Shown one piece after another: positions 43,663 to 52,843 of a stretch of DNA of 64,000 bases. Below the pieces are notes generated by a model. That model searched no databases. It saw only the letters and a list, made by a program, of their open reading frames with translations, and was not told the DNA's origin. Each line of letters begins with the position of its first letter. Position 1 is the first letter of the stretch. The position numbers and the translations under genes are program-made. Source of the stretch: Aliihoeflea sp023389195 (GTDB lineage Bacteria; Pseudomonadota; Alphaproteobacteria; Rhizobiales; Rhizobiaceae); the NCBI GenBank assembly GCA_023389195.1, contig JAEWET010000010.1, positions 53,673 through 117,672 on the forward strand. Direction: 5' to 3'.

Positions 43663-45258
43663 ATGCAACGAGTGAAAAGCGGACCAGGTCTGACAAGGTG
43701 GATCGCGGCGCTTGCGCTGCTTCTGGCGCTTGTCGGCGAGGCCGCGGCGCACGCCTCGCTGACCGGCGCCGAGCCCCGGGACGGCGCGGTGATCGCGACC
43801 GCGCCGGAAAGCTTCCGGCTGGATTTCAGCGAGCCTGTATCGCCGCTCGTCCTGCGGATCGTACGACCTGACGGCGAGGCGGTGGACCTTGGCGACTTCG
43901 CCGTGCGGGACCGCGCGGTGGAGATCGAAGCGCCGGCGGGCCTTGAAGACGGCACGCATGTCCTGACCTGGCGCGTGGTCTCGGCGGATGGGCACCCGGT
44001 CGGCGGATCGGTGGTGTTTTCGATCGGCGCGCCAGGCGCTGCGCCGCCGCCCGTTCCCGAACCGGTCGACTGGACGGTGCGGACGTCCGTGTGGCTGGCG
44101 AAGATCGGGCTTTATGTCGGCCTCTTTCTCGGCGCGGGGGGCGCATTCGCGCTCGCCTGGTTCGTGCCGGTCGCGCGCGCGGGATCGCGGGCGGTGCTGG
44201 CCTTCGTCGCGATCGGACTTGCGGCAGCGGCGATTTCGCCGGGCCTGCAGGGCCTCGATGCGCTTGGTGCGCCGATCGCAAGGTTCGCCGATCCGGCCAT
44301 CTGGCAGGCAGGGCTGGAGACGAGCTTCGGCCTGACGGTCAAGCTGGTGCTCGCAGCGCTCGTCGCGGCCGGCATCGCCGCTCTGTCAAAATATGCCGGT
44401 CTACCCCGCCTCCTGGCGACTGGTGCGCTCGCCGCCGGCGCCTATGCGCTGACCGTCTCGGGCCATGCGAGCGCAGCCGAGCCGCAATGGCTCACGCGGT
44501 CGGCCGTCGCGCTTCATGCCGCGGCGATTGCCGTCTGGGTCGGGGCGCTGGTGCCGCTCGGCGTGGCGCTTCGCGCGAATGCCTTCGATGCGACGCGCGG
44601 GCTTGAACGGTTCTCGACATTCATCCCCTTTGCCGTCGCCGGGCTCATCGCGGCGGGCGTCGTGCTGGCGGTCATCCAGGTGGAGACGCCGGCGGCGCTG
44701 GTCGACACGGCCTATGGCCGCTTGCTGCTCGCCAAGCTCGGCTGCCTCGCCGTGCTGTTCGCGCTTGCCGCCGTCAATCGCTGGAGGCTGACGCGGCCGG
44801 CGCTGGCGGGCGATGCGCGCGCGCTCGTCAGGTCGATCGCGGCGGAGACGGTGGTCGTCCTCGTGATCCTCGCCATCGCGGCGGGCTGGCGCTTCACGCC
44901 GCCGCCGCGCGCACTCGCCATCGCCGCCGCGCAGCCGGCCTCGGTGCACATCCATACGCTCGACGCGATGGCGGACGTTTCGGTGACGCCGGGACGGGCG
45001 GGACCGGTTTCGGTGTCGGCGATGATCATGACGGGCGATTTCGGCCCGCTGGACGCCAAGGAGCTCGCCTTCGTCTTCGCCAATCCCGATGCCGGCATCG
45101 AGCCGTTCCGGCGGCAGGCGACGCAGCCCGGCGACGGCACCTGGCGGGCGGACGACGTGATCCTGCCGCTGGCCGGGCGCTGGACCGTGCGGCTTGATAT
45201 TCTCGTCACCGATTTCGACATCGTGCGGCTGACGACAGAGATTGAGATCAGGCCGTAA
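43663..45258 (+). CDS. copCD: Fused CopC-CopD copper protein
   Basis: A 531-residue fusion: signal peptide (about 1-29), CopC domain with mature N-terminal His (HASLTGAEPRDGA) and the VLTWRVVSADGHPVGGSVVF motif, then the CopD membrane domain with about eight helices (from about 148 to 428), and a YtkA-like tail of about 110 residues. CopD is thought to import copper into the cytoplasm, with CopC as periplasmic carrier. The start ATG has AGGTGGACG 7 bp upstream; GTG 43624 is a longer alternative. Confidence 0.92.
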   Translation: MQRVKSGPGLTRWIAALALLLALVGEAAAHASLTGAEPRDGAVIATAPESFRLDFSEPVSPLVLRIVRPDGEAVDLGDFAVRDRAVEIEAPAGLEDGTHVLTWRVVSADGHPVGGSVVFSIGAPGAAPPPVPEPVDWTVRTSVWLAKIGLYVGLFLGAGGAFALAWFVPVARAGSRAVLAFVAIGLAAAAISPGLQGLDALGAPIARFADPAIWQAGLETSFGLTVKLVLAALVAAGIAALSKYAGLPRLLATGALAAGAYALTVSGHASAAEPQWLTRSAVALHAAAIAVWVGALVPLGVALRANAFDATRGLERFSTFIPFAVAGLIAAGVVLAVIQVETPAALVDTAYGRLLLAKLGCLAVLFALAAVNRWRLTRPALAGDARALVRSIAAETVVVLVILAIAAGWRFTPPPRALAIAAAQPASVHIHTLDAMADVSVTPGRAGPVSVSAMIMTGDFGPLDAKELAFVFANPDAGIEPFRRQATQPGDGTWRADDVILPLAGRWTVRLDILVTDFDIVRLTTEIEIRP

Positions 45259-45261
45259 GGG

Positions 45262-46509
45262 TCATACCGAAACGGCGCGCGCGGCGGTGCGGACCACCTC
45301 GAGATCTTCGGCAAGCGTCAGGGCTCCCTCGGCGCGGCGGAGCGCCATGTCCGAGTGCCGCGCCGCCTCGATGCGAAAGCGCGGGTCGGCGAAGGCGGCC
45401 GTGGCTGCGAACGCTTTTTGGAGCCGCACCTGCACCTCGGCAACGCCCGCACCGTCGCGGGCGATCGGCAAGTAGATATCGTCGAAGAGTTCTGACAGCT
45501 TGACCGACGCGACATGGACGTTCGGGAAGCGGACCGCCTCGCGCGCCTCCGCCTCGTCCCAGATGGCCAGGAGCCGCACGCTGCGGCCGATGATGTCGAT
45601 CGCCGTTCCGGGATCGTTGGTCGCTGGCGAGAGGGCGCGCTGGGCGATCTCGGAAAGGACCGAAAGGCCGAAACGCGGGTCCTGGTCGAAGGAGCGCTCA
45701 CGGGCGAGCGAATAGGCCGCGACGACGGCCGCGTGCACCTTCTCGTCACCGGACGCGATGCGCGCCAGCGGCCGGCGCCCGTCGACGAACGTGCCCGGAA
45801 GCGCGAGCGAATAGATGGCGACGCCTTCTGCCTCGGCGATCTCCTGCAGGCTGGCCATGTCGATGTGCTGGACGTAGCCGATGAAGGGGGCGGCGACCGC
45901 CCCGGCATCGGCGGGAATGCCGTCTTCGTCGGCGAGGTGCACGCCGCCGAGATAGGGCTGCCGGCGGCGGCTGCGCAGCGCTTCCGCCGTGACCTTCTCG
46001 ACAGCTTCCGTCGTCTCGCCGACCCGCCCGAGGCGCGTCAGATAGTCGATCCAGCGCAGGAGCGTGACGACGATCAGAAGCACGACGAAGATGGTGACCA
46101 CGAACAGGATCACCCTCCCCTGTTCGCCATATGCGCCCATGGAAAGCGTGATGATCGCGACGAGGCTGTAGAGGAACGAGCCGACGAAGGTCGCCAGGAC
46201 GTTCTGGGAGGTCGTGTCCTGAAGCAGGAGCTTGGTCGCGCGCGGCGTGACGTTGGTGGTGGCGGCGGAATAGGCGGCGACCATCGTCGACAGGGAGAAC
46301 GTCGTCACCGCCAGCATCGACGAGGCGATGATGGTCAAAATGTTGTCGACCGCCTCGGCGCCGATGGAGGCGGAGATTTCGTAGGGAATGTAGGGGCCGA
46401 GAAAGACGGCGAGAAGCGCCGACAGGACGGCGAGCAGCGAGATCAGCGTGCTGCGGAACCACAGGCGGCGCGTCAGGAGCCTGTAGATCCAGTTCCACTT
46501 CGAAATCAT
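45262..46509 (-). CDS. DUF2254 membrane protein
   Basis: A 415-residue membrane protein of the DUF2254 family. Four helices are visible in the first half (LISLLAVLSALLAVFLGPYI, LTIIASSMLAVTTFSLSTMV, VLATFVGSFLYSLVAIITL, VILFVVTIFVVLLIVVTLL), followed by a cytoplasmic regulatory-like domain of about 230 residues. Function unknown. It is convergent with the copper cluster with only 3 bp between the stops. Confidence 0.85.
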   Translation of the reverse strand: MISKWNWIYRLLTRRLWFRSTLISLLAVLSALLAVFLGPYIPYEISASIGAEAVDNILTIIASSMLAVTTFSLSTMVAAYSAATTNVTPRATKLLLQDTTSQNVLATFVGSFLYSLVAIITLSMGAYGEQGRVILFVVTIFVVLLIVVTLLRWIDYLTRLGRVGETTEAVEKVTAEALRSRRRQPYLGGVHLADEDGIPADAGAVAAPFIGYVQHIDMASLQEIAEAEGVAIYSLALPGTFVDGRRPLARIASGDEKVHAAVVAAYSLARERSFDQDPRFGLSVLSEIAQRALSPATNDPGTAIDIIGRSVRLLAIWDEAEAREAVRFPNVHVASVKLSELFDDIYLPIARDGAGVAEVQVRLQKAFAATAAFADPRFRIEAARHSDMALRRAEGALTLAEDLEVVRTAARAVSV

Positions 46510-46573
46510 GCTGCCGCCCCCGGTTGTTCAGCGACAACGCATATGCGCGCCGAGCGTTGCCGCCTTCGCCAAC

Positions 46574-46599
46574 GAAAAAGGGCGCCGAAGCGCCCTTTC
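46574..46599 (-). terminator. Rho-independent terminator after fhs
   Basis: AAAGGGCGC / GCGCCCTTT stem with a CGAA loop and T-run on the minus strand (TTTTTCG). It lies 20 bp beyond the fhs stop and before the DUF2254 start codon. Confidence 0.85.
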
Positions 46600-46619
46600 G
46601 CGGAGACTGTCGTCAGTCC

Positions 46620-48299
46620 CTAGAACAGACCCTCGATCTGGCCTTCCTCGTTGAGGAAGATTTTTTCCGAGGACGGCGTCTTGGGCAGGCCCGGCATGGT
46701 CATGATCTCTCCGCAGATCGCGACGATGAAGCCGGCGCCGGCCGACAGGCGCACCTCGCGCACCGGCACGACGTGGTCGTTAGGCGCGCCGCGCAAATTC
46801 GGGTCGGTGGAGAAGGAATATTGCGTCTTGGCCATGCAGACCGGCAGGTTCCCGTAGCCCGCCTGCTCCCACTGGTGAAGCTGGTCGCGCACCGACTTGT
46901 CGGCGATGGCGTGCGAGCCGCGATAGATGCGCTTGACGATGGTGTTGATCTTGTCGAAGAGCGGCATCTCGTCGGGATAGAGCGGGGCGAATTGCGACGA
47001 GCCGCCTTCGGCGAGCTCGACGACCTTCTTCGCCAGATCCTCGATGCCGGCCGAGCCCTGCGCCCAGTGCTTGCACAGGATCGCCTCCTCGCCCATCGAG
47101 GCGACATAGTCCTTCAGCGCCTGGATTTCGGCATCGGTGTCGGAATAGAAATGGTTGATCGCGACCACGGCCGGGACGCCGAACTGGCGAACGTTCTCGA
47201 TATGGCGGCCGAGATTGGCGCAGCCCTTCTTGACCGCCTCGACGTTTTCGGTGCCCAGATCGTCCTTCTTGACGCCGCCATTCATCTTCATCGCACGGAC
47301 GGTGGCGACGATGACCGCGGCGGCGGGCTTGAGACCGGCCTTGCGGCACTTGATGTCGAAGAACTTCTCCGCGCCGAGATCGGCGCCGAAGCCGGCCTCG
47401 GTGACGACATATTCGCCCAGCTTGAGCGCGGTCGTGGTGGCGACGACCGAATTGCAGCCATGCGCGATGTTGGCGAACGGGCCGCCATGGACGAAGGCCG
47501 GGTTGTTCTCCAAAGTCTGGACGAGGTTCGGCTGCATCGCGTCCTTGAGCAGAACCGCCATCGCGCCGTCGGCCTTCAAGTCGCGCGCATAGACAGGAGT
47601 CTTGTCGCGGCGATAGGCGACGATGATGTCACCGAGGCGCTTTTCGAGATCGGCGAGGTCCTTGGCAAGGCACAGGATGGCCATGACCTCGGAGGCGACG
47701 GTGATGTCGAAACCGGCCTCGCGCGGGAAGCCGTTGGCGACGCCACCGAGCGAGCAGGTGATCTGGCGCAGCGCGCGGTCGTTCATGTCCATCACGCGGC
47801 GCCAGACGACGCGGCGCTGGTCGATGCCCAGATCGTTGCCCCAGTAGATGTGATTGTCGATCAGCGCCGCGAGCAAATTGTGCGCGGTGGTGATGGCGTG
47901 GAAATCGCCGGTGAAGTGGAGGTTCATGTCCTCCATCGGCACGACCTGCGCCATGCCGCCGCCCGCCGCGCCGCCCTTCATGCCGAAATTCGGCCCGAGC
48001 GAGGCTTCGCGGATGCAGACCACGGCCTTCTTTCCGATCCGGTTGAGACCGTCGCCGAGGCCGACCGTCGTCGTCGTCTTGCCTTCGCCGGCCGGCGTCG
48101 GGTTGATCGCAGTGACGAGGATAAGCTTGCCGTCCTTGTTGCCGCTCACCGATTTGATGTACTCGGCCGAGATCTTCGCCTTGTCGTGGCCATAGGGCAG
48201 GAGATGCTCGTGCGGGATGCCCAGGCTCGCGCCGATTTCCATGATCGGCTTCTTCTTCGCGGCGCGCGCAATCGCGATGTCGGATTTCACTTCGGCCAT
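46620..48299 (-). CDS. fhs: Formate-tetrahydrofolate ligase
   Basis: A 559-residue enzyme that makes 10-formyl-THF from formate, THF and ATP. The N10-formyl-THF ligase P-loop is visible (NPTPAGEGKTTTTVGLGD, residues 66-83), followed by REASLGPNFGMKGGAAGGG and MNLHFTGDFHAI. The start MAEVKSDIAI is chosen by family fit with GGGGGA at 6-7 bp. A 14-bp perfect palindrome lies about 165 bp upstream. The rest of the C1 pathway is not in the window. Confidence 0.96.
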   Translation of the reverse strand: MAEVKSDIAIARAAKKKPIMEIGASLGIPHEHLLPYGHDKAKISAEYIKSVSGNKDGKLILVTAINPTPAGEGKTTTTVGLGDGLNRIGKKAVVCIREASLGPNFGMKGGAAGGGMAQVVPMEDMNLHFTGDFHAITTAHNLLAALIDNHIYWGNDLGIDQRRVVWRRVMDMNDRALRQITCSLGGVANGFPREAGFDITVASEVMAILCLAKDLADLEKRLGDIIVAYRRDKTPVYARDLKADGAMAVLLKDAMQPNLVQTLENNPAFVHGGPFANIAHGCNSVVATTTALKLGEYVVTEAGFGADLGAEKFFDIKCRKAGLKPAAAVIVATVRAMKMNGGVKKDDLGTENVEAVKKGCANLGRHIENVRQFGVPAVVAINHFYSDTDAEIQALKDYVASMGEEAILCKHWAQGSAGIEDLAKKVVELAEGGSSQFAPLYPDEMPLFDKINTIVKRIYRGSHAIADKSVRDQLHQWEQAGYGNLPVCMAKTQYSFSTDPNLRGAPNDHVVPVREVRLSAGAGFIVAICGEIMTMPGLPKTPSSEKIFLNEEGQIEGLF

Positions 48300-48463
48300 A
48301 TAGGTCCCCCAGGAGGCTTCTAGCTCGGTTCTGTTCGCGACGGCCGGGACCGCGCGCTTCGGTTCGGATTCATGGCGGTTGCCGCTGTTGCGCGCCGTCT
48401 CAATAAAGCCGCGCAATGCACGGAATGCGACAACGCGAAAGCGGTATCCGGCCCGGATCGAAA

Positions 48464-48477
48464 AGTTGTATACAACT
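48464..48477. promoter_or_regulatory. Perfect 14-bp palindrome upstream of fhs, possible GntR-type operator
   Basis: AGTTGTATACAACT is a perfect inverted repeat in the gap between fhs and tdk. GntR-family (FadR-type) repressors recognise TNGTNNNACNA operators, which this sequence fits. It lies 165 bp from the fhs start; the tdk stop is 17 bp away. No regulator of this class is encoded in the window. Confidence 0.45.
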
Positions 48478-48493
48478 GCGATGGCGGGTCCGT

Positions 48494-49111
48494 CTATTCC
48501 CCGGCGGTGAAGCCGACGAGGTCTTCCGGCGGCAGGCGCCCCATCTCTTCTTCCCAGTGACGCCGGCACAGCGACACGTAGCGATCCTCGCCGCCGATCG
48601 CGACCTGATCGCCCTCGAGCAGCACCTTGCCGTTCGGCCCGAGCCGCACGACCATCGTCGCCTTGCGCCCGCATTTGCAGATGGTGCGCACCTCGCGCAA
48701 CTCGTCGCCGATGGCGAGCAGCGCCTTCGAGCCGGGGAAAAGCTCGCCGCGAAAATCGGTGCGCAGCCCGTAGCACATCACCGGCACGCCGAGCCTGTCG
48801 GCGACACGGGCGAGTTGCCAGACCTGCTCTTCCGAAAGGAACTGCGCCTCGTCGACGAAGACGCAGTGCAACGGGCCGCTGCGGGCGAGCGCGTCGATGA
48901 TCGCGAAGAGGTCGGTTTCAGCCGAAAAGAGCTCCGCATCGGCGCCGAGCCCGATGCGCGAGGCGATGCGTCCGACGCCCGCGCGGTCGTCGAGGGCGGC
49001 AGTGAAGGTCGCGGTGCGCATGCCGCGCTCGCCGTAATTGTACGACGCCTGCAGGAGCAGCGTCGACTTGCCGGCATTCATCGCGGAATAATGGAAATAG
49101 AGCTTGGCCAT
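48494..49111 (-). CDS. tdk: Thymidine kinase
   Basis: A 205-residue type II thymidine kinase that phosphorylates deoxythymidine in salvage. Walker A is NAGKSTLL (12-19), the Walker B / lasso region is FVDEAQFL, the Zn-binding Cys residues lie in TICKCGR and SLCRRHW, and the family's CYGLRTDFRGELFPGS is intact. Length matches E. coli Tdk (205). Confidence 0.95.
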   Translation of the reverse strand: MAKLYFHYSAMNAGKSTLLLQASYNYGERGMRTATFTAALDDRAGVGRIASRIGLGADAELFSAETDLFAIIDALARSGPLHCVFVDEAQFLSEEQVWQLARVADRLGVPVMCYGLRTDFRGELFPGSKALLAIGDELREVRTICKCGRKATMVVRLGPNGKVLLEGDQVAIGGEDRYVSLCRRHWEEEMGRLPPEDLVGFTAGE

Positions 49112-49308
49112 GCGTGCCTTTTAGGCCGGTTGGGCGCGGGAGCGGGAGTGCAGCCGCGCAACCGTCCACGAAAAATCGCTGCACACGTGCAATTTCAGGC
49201 TTTTCGACATGGTTCTTGAATCATCGTGCAAATGATGTTTGGCTTCAGCAACTCGTGAAAGACCGCGTTTCGAGCGGTTTTCCATAAACCCGATGGGAGA
49301 CGAATTCG

Positions 49309-50256
49309 ATGTTGCGTACCCGCACATTCCTCACGACGCTTGCCCTTTCGACCGCGCTTTCGGCCGGAGCCGCGCTGGCGCAGGACCCGGAAGCCTGCCA
49401 GACGATCCGCTTTTCCGACGTCGGCTGGACCGACATCACGGCGACGACGGGCACGGCGACGGTTCTCTTGAAGGCGCTCGGCTACGAGACCGACGTGCAG
49501 GTGCTGTCCGTTCCGGTGACCTATGCGTCGCTGAAGAACGGCGACATCGACGTGTTCCTCGGCAACTGGATGCCGACGATGGAAGCCGACATCGCGCCCT
49601 ATCGCGAGGACGGGTCGGTGGAGACCCTGGTCACCAATCTGGAAGGCGCCAAATACACGCTCGCCGTTCCGAAATACACCTATGACAAGGGCCTGACGAG
49701 CTTCGACAAGATCGCCGAGTTCAGCGACGATCTGAACGGCCAGATCCTCGGCATCGAGCCCGGCAATGACGGCAACCGCCTGATCCTCGACATGATCGAG
49801 GCCGACCAGTTCGGCCTGTCCAGCTTCGAGGTCGTCGAAAGCTCCGAAGCCGGGATGCTTTCGGCTGTCACCCGCGCCGCCCGTTCGCAGCAGGACGTGG
49901 TCTTCCTCGGCTGGGAGCCGCACCCGATGAACGCCAATATCGAGATGGAATATCTCGAAGGCGGCGACGAGGTCTTCGGGCCGAATTTCGGCGGCGCGAC
50001 GGTGCATACCAATGTGCGCGCCGGCTACACCGAGGAATGCCCGAATGTCGGCAAGTTCCTGACCAATCTCGTCTTCTCGCTCGAGATGGAGAACGAGATC
50101 ATGGGCGCGATCCTCGATGACGGCGCCGACCCCGAGGCCGCCGCGAGCGAATGGCTGAAGGCCAACCCGGACGCGGTGACGCCGTGGCTCGAAGGCGTGA
50201 CGACAGTGGGCGGCGAGGACGGCGAAGCCGCCGTGCGCGCGGAACTCGGCCTTTAA
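49309..50256 (+). CDS. choX: Choline ABC transporter, substrate-binding protein
   Basis: A 315-residue periplasmic protein with signal peptide 1-24 (…SAGAALA/QDPEA). It resembles ChoX of Sinorhizobium: RFSDVGWTDITATTG opens the mature protein, with FLGNWMPTME and VFLGWEPHPMNANIEMEYL carrying the aromatic residues of the choline cage. A disulfide may link the Cys in PEACQ and EECPN. It is the first gene of choXWV; GGGAG lies 9 bp before the start. Confidence 0.92.
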   Translation: MLRTRTFLTTLALSTALSAGAALAQDPEACQTIRFSDVGWTDITATTGTATVLLKALGYETDVQVLSVPVTYASLKNGDIDVFLGNWMPTMEADIAPYREDGSVETLVTNLEGAKYTLAVPKYTYDKGLTSFDKIAEFSDDLNGQILGIEPGNDGNRLILDMIEADQFGLSSFEVVESSEAGMLSAVTRAARSQQDVVFLGWEPHPMNANIEMEYLEGGDEVFGPNFGGATVHTNVRAGYTEECPNVGKFLTNLVFSLEMENEIMGAILDDGADPEAAASEWLKANPDAVTPWLEGVTTVGGEDGEAAVRAELGL

Positions 50257-50335
50257 GGTCGCGTCGACCGTGTGATTTCGGAGCGGCCGGCAATGATCCG
50301 GCCGCTTCGCGTTTGAACTTCGAGGGGATGAGGCG

Positions 50336-51190
50336 ATGGACCCGGTTTCGGATTGGGTGGCGAGCGAGAAGATTCCTGTCGGGCGCTGGGGGCAGACGCT
50401 CTTCGACTTCCTGATCGGCAATTTTGCCTGGTTTTTCGATTCCATTTCCAATGGCTTGCGCACGGTTCTGGATTCGATGGTGAACCTCATCATGTGGTTC
50501 CCGCCGGTCGTCGTCGTCCTCGCCATCGCCGCGCTCGCCTTCGCGCTCAAGCGCTCCTGGAAGCTGTCGCTGGGGGTGATGCTGGGCCTGCTCTTCATCA
50601 TCAACCAGGGGCTCTGGTCCGAGACGGTGCAGACACTCGTCCTCGTCGTATCGGCCGCGACCGTGTCGATGGCGATCGGTGTGCCGATCGGCATCTGGGC
50701 GGCGCATAACGACCGCGTCTATGCCTGGCTGCAGCCGGTGCTCGACCTGATGCAGACCCTGCCGACCTTCGTCTACCTGATCCCCGTCCTGATCCTTTTT
50801 GGCCTCGGCATCGCGCCGGGCCTGATCGTCACCGTGATCTTCGCCTGTCCGGCCCCGATCCGCCTGACCTATCTCGGCATCAAGTCCGTGCCCCGGCCGA
50901 TGCTGGAGGCGGGCGAATCCTTCGGCGCGACGCGCAGCCAGTTGCTCTGGAAAGTCGAACTGCCCTCGGCCCTGCCGACCATCATGGCGGGACTGACCCA
51001 ATGCATCATGCTGTCGCTGTCGATGGTGGTGATCGCGGCGCTGATCGGAGCGAACGGGCTCGGGCGCCCGGTCGTGCGGGCGCTGAACACGGTCAACATC
51101 CCGCTCGGCCTCGAGGCGGGCCTCGCCATCGTGGTGCTGGCGATCATTCTCGACCGGATGGCGCGGATCGGCCAGGAGAAGGCCAAATGA
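50336..51190 (+). CDS. choW: Choline ABC transporter, permease
   Basis: A 284-residue inner-membrane permease of the ProW/OpuAB type with about six helices and the EAA loop MLEAGESFGATRSQLLWKVE, which docks on ChoV. It overlaps choV by ATGA. Confidence 0.93.
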   Translation: MDPVSDWVASEKIPVGRWGQTLFDFLIGNFAWFFDSISNGLRTVLDSMVNLIMWFPPVVVVLAIAALAFALKRSWKLSLGVMLGLLFIINQGLWSETVQTLVLVVSAATVSMAIGVPIGIWAAHNDRVYAWLQPVLDLMQTLPTFVYLIPVLILFGLGIAPGLIVTVIFACPAPIRLTYLGIKSVPRPMLEAGESFGATRSQLLWKVELPSALPTIMAGLTQCIMLSLSMVVIAALIGANGLGRPVVRALNTVNIPLGLEAGLAIVVLAIILDRMARIGQEKAK

Positions 51191-52374
51191 GCACCGCCGT
51201 CGAGTTCCGCCGCGTCGACATCGTCTTCGGCACGCAGGCCGAGCAGCGCGCCGCGCTGCCGCTTCTCGACGCCGGCGCGAACCGCTCGGAAATCCTGGAA
51301 AAGACCGGCGCGGTGCTCGGCTGCTGCCAGGCGGACCTGATCGTCCATAGCGGCGAGATCTCGGTCCTGATGGGCCTGTCGGGCTCGGGCAAGTCGACGC
51401 TGCTGCGCGCCGTCAACGGGCTGAACCAGGTGACGCGCGGCGCGGTGATCGTGCACGACAAGGACTGGCAGGCCGACGTGGTGAGTTGCTCGCCCGCCAA
51501 GCTGCGCCAGATCCGCCGCGAATGCGTGGCGATGGTGTTCCAGCAATTCGCGCTCCTGCCCTGGCGCACGGTGGCGGAAAATGTCGGCTTCGGCCTCGAA
51601 CTGGCCGGCGTGCCGGCAGCGCAGCGCAAGGAGCGCGTCGCGGCCCAGCTCGACCTCGTCGGCCTGACGCAATGGGCCGACAAATACGCGCACGAGCTTT
51701 CGGGCGGCATGCAGCAGCGCGTCGGCCTTGCCCGCGCCTTTGCGACCGACGCGCCGATCCTCCTGATGGACGAGCCCTTTTCCGCCCTCGACCCGTTGAT
51801 CCGGACCAAGCTGCAGGACGAGCTGCTCGACCTCCAGGACAAGCTGAAGAAGACGATCCTGTTCGTCAGCCACGACCTCGAGGAGGCGCTGAAGATCGGC
51901 AACACGATCTCGATCATGGAAGGCGGACGCATCGTCCAGACCGGCGCCCCCGAGGAGATCGTGCTGGCGCCGGCGAACGATTACGTCCGCGACTTCATCG
52001 CAAACGTGAACCCGCTCTCGGTGCTGACGGCGTGGAACATCATGCGCGACGCGCGCGACCTCGACGCGGCCGGCGACAACTGGCTGTGGCTCGACCGCCG
52101 GCACACCACGCGCTTCAAGTTCGACGAGAACATGCTCGTCGTCGATGCCGAGCGCAACGGCACGCCGGCGATCTGGGTGTCGTGCGAGAACATGGAAGAC
52201 TTGCCGGCCGACAAGCCGCAGGTGTTCTGGGCCTCGCCGGGAACGCCGCTCAAGACCGTCATGGCCGCGATGCACCGTTCGGCGACCGCGCCCGTGGCGC
52301 TGTTCGACGACCAGTCGCGCTTCGTCGGCTCGATCGGCGTGCGCGACGTGCTGAAGGCGGTGATCCGCCGCTGA
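51187..52374 (+). CDS. choV: Choline ABC transporter, ATP-binding protein
   Basis: A 395-residue ATPase. Walker A GLSGSGKST is near 65-73, the Q-loop VFQQFALLPWRT follows, the signature is LSGGMQQRVGLARAF, Walker B ILLMDEPFSALD, and the H-loop FVSHDLEEAL. After about residue 275 it has a CBS-like C-terminal regulatory half, as in ProV/OpuAA. The substrate class is choline or betaine; choline is preferred because of ChoX. Confidence 0.93.
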   Translation: MSTAVEFRRVDIVFGTQAEQRAALPLLDAGANRSEILEKTGAVLGCCQADLIVHSGEISVLMGLSGSGKSTLLRAVNGLNQVTRGAVIVHDKDWQADVVSCSPAKLRQIRRECVAMVFQQFALLPWRTVAENVGFGLELAGVPAAQRKERVAAQLDLVGLTQWADKYAHELSGGMQQRVGLARAFATDAPILLMDEPFSALDPLIRTKLQDELLDLQDKLKKTILFVSHDLEEALKIGNTISIMEGGRIVQTGAPEEIVLAPANDYVRDFIANVNPLSVLTAWNIMRDARDLDAAGDNWLWLDRRHTTRFKFDENMLVVDAERNGTPAIWVSCENMEDLPADKPQVFWASPGTPLKTVMAAMHRSATAPVALFDDQSRFVGSIGVRDVLKAVIRR

Positions 52375-52377
52375 CGC

Positions 52378-52584
52378 CTACGCCGCGCGGCTTGCCGGCG
52401 GATTGCCCTTGTGAATCGCCTTGGCGATTTCCGAGCGGAACTCCGGCGTGTCGTGGTGGCCGTGAACGGCGACGGCGTGCTGGACGGCAGCGTCGACGAG
52501 TTCCTTCTCATTGTCGGCGGCGATCGCGACGGTGCAGTTCATCTCGCTGGGGAATTCGCGGCAGTCGATGTAAAGACGTCCCAT
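52378..52584 (-). CDS. DUF1059-like small protein (second)
   Basis: A 68-residue protein, MGRLYIDCREFPSEMNCTVA to start, with the same size and helical ending (EFRSEIAKAIHKG) as the gene at 23.3 kb and two Cys. GGGAGG lies 6 bp upstream of the start. It is convergent with choV with 3 bp between the stops. Function unknown; the family assignment is weaker than for the first copy. Confidence 0.65.
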   Translation of the reverse strand: MGRLYIDCREFPSEMNCTVAIAADNEKELVDAAVQHAVAVHGHHDTPEFRSEIAKAIHKGNPPASRAA

Positions 52585-52843
52585 GTGAACCTCCCGAACC
52601 TGCGCCCATCGGGCGAGGCGGCAATGATACGCCCGCGCCCGGTGCCGCGAAATAGATCGAAGGATCGTGGCTCCAACCACCGGCAAGGCTTGACCCTGCC
52701 CGTGCGGAACCATGCAATTTGGCCAAACCGGCTATGCGCAAGGCCCGATGATATGCGCATGAACGCGGCTTGCACGCCCTCCTCGTGCCCCGCTAAGATG
52801 GGGGTCGATTGTTCTATCTCATAACATTTCCGGAGGAATTTTC

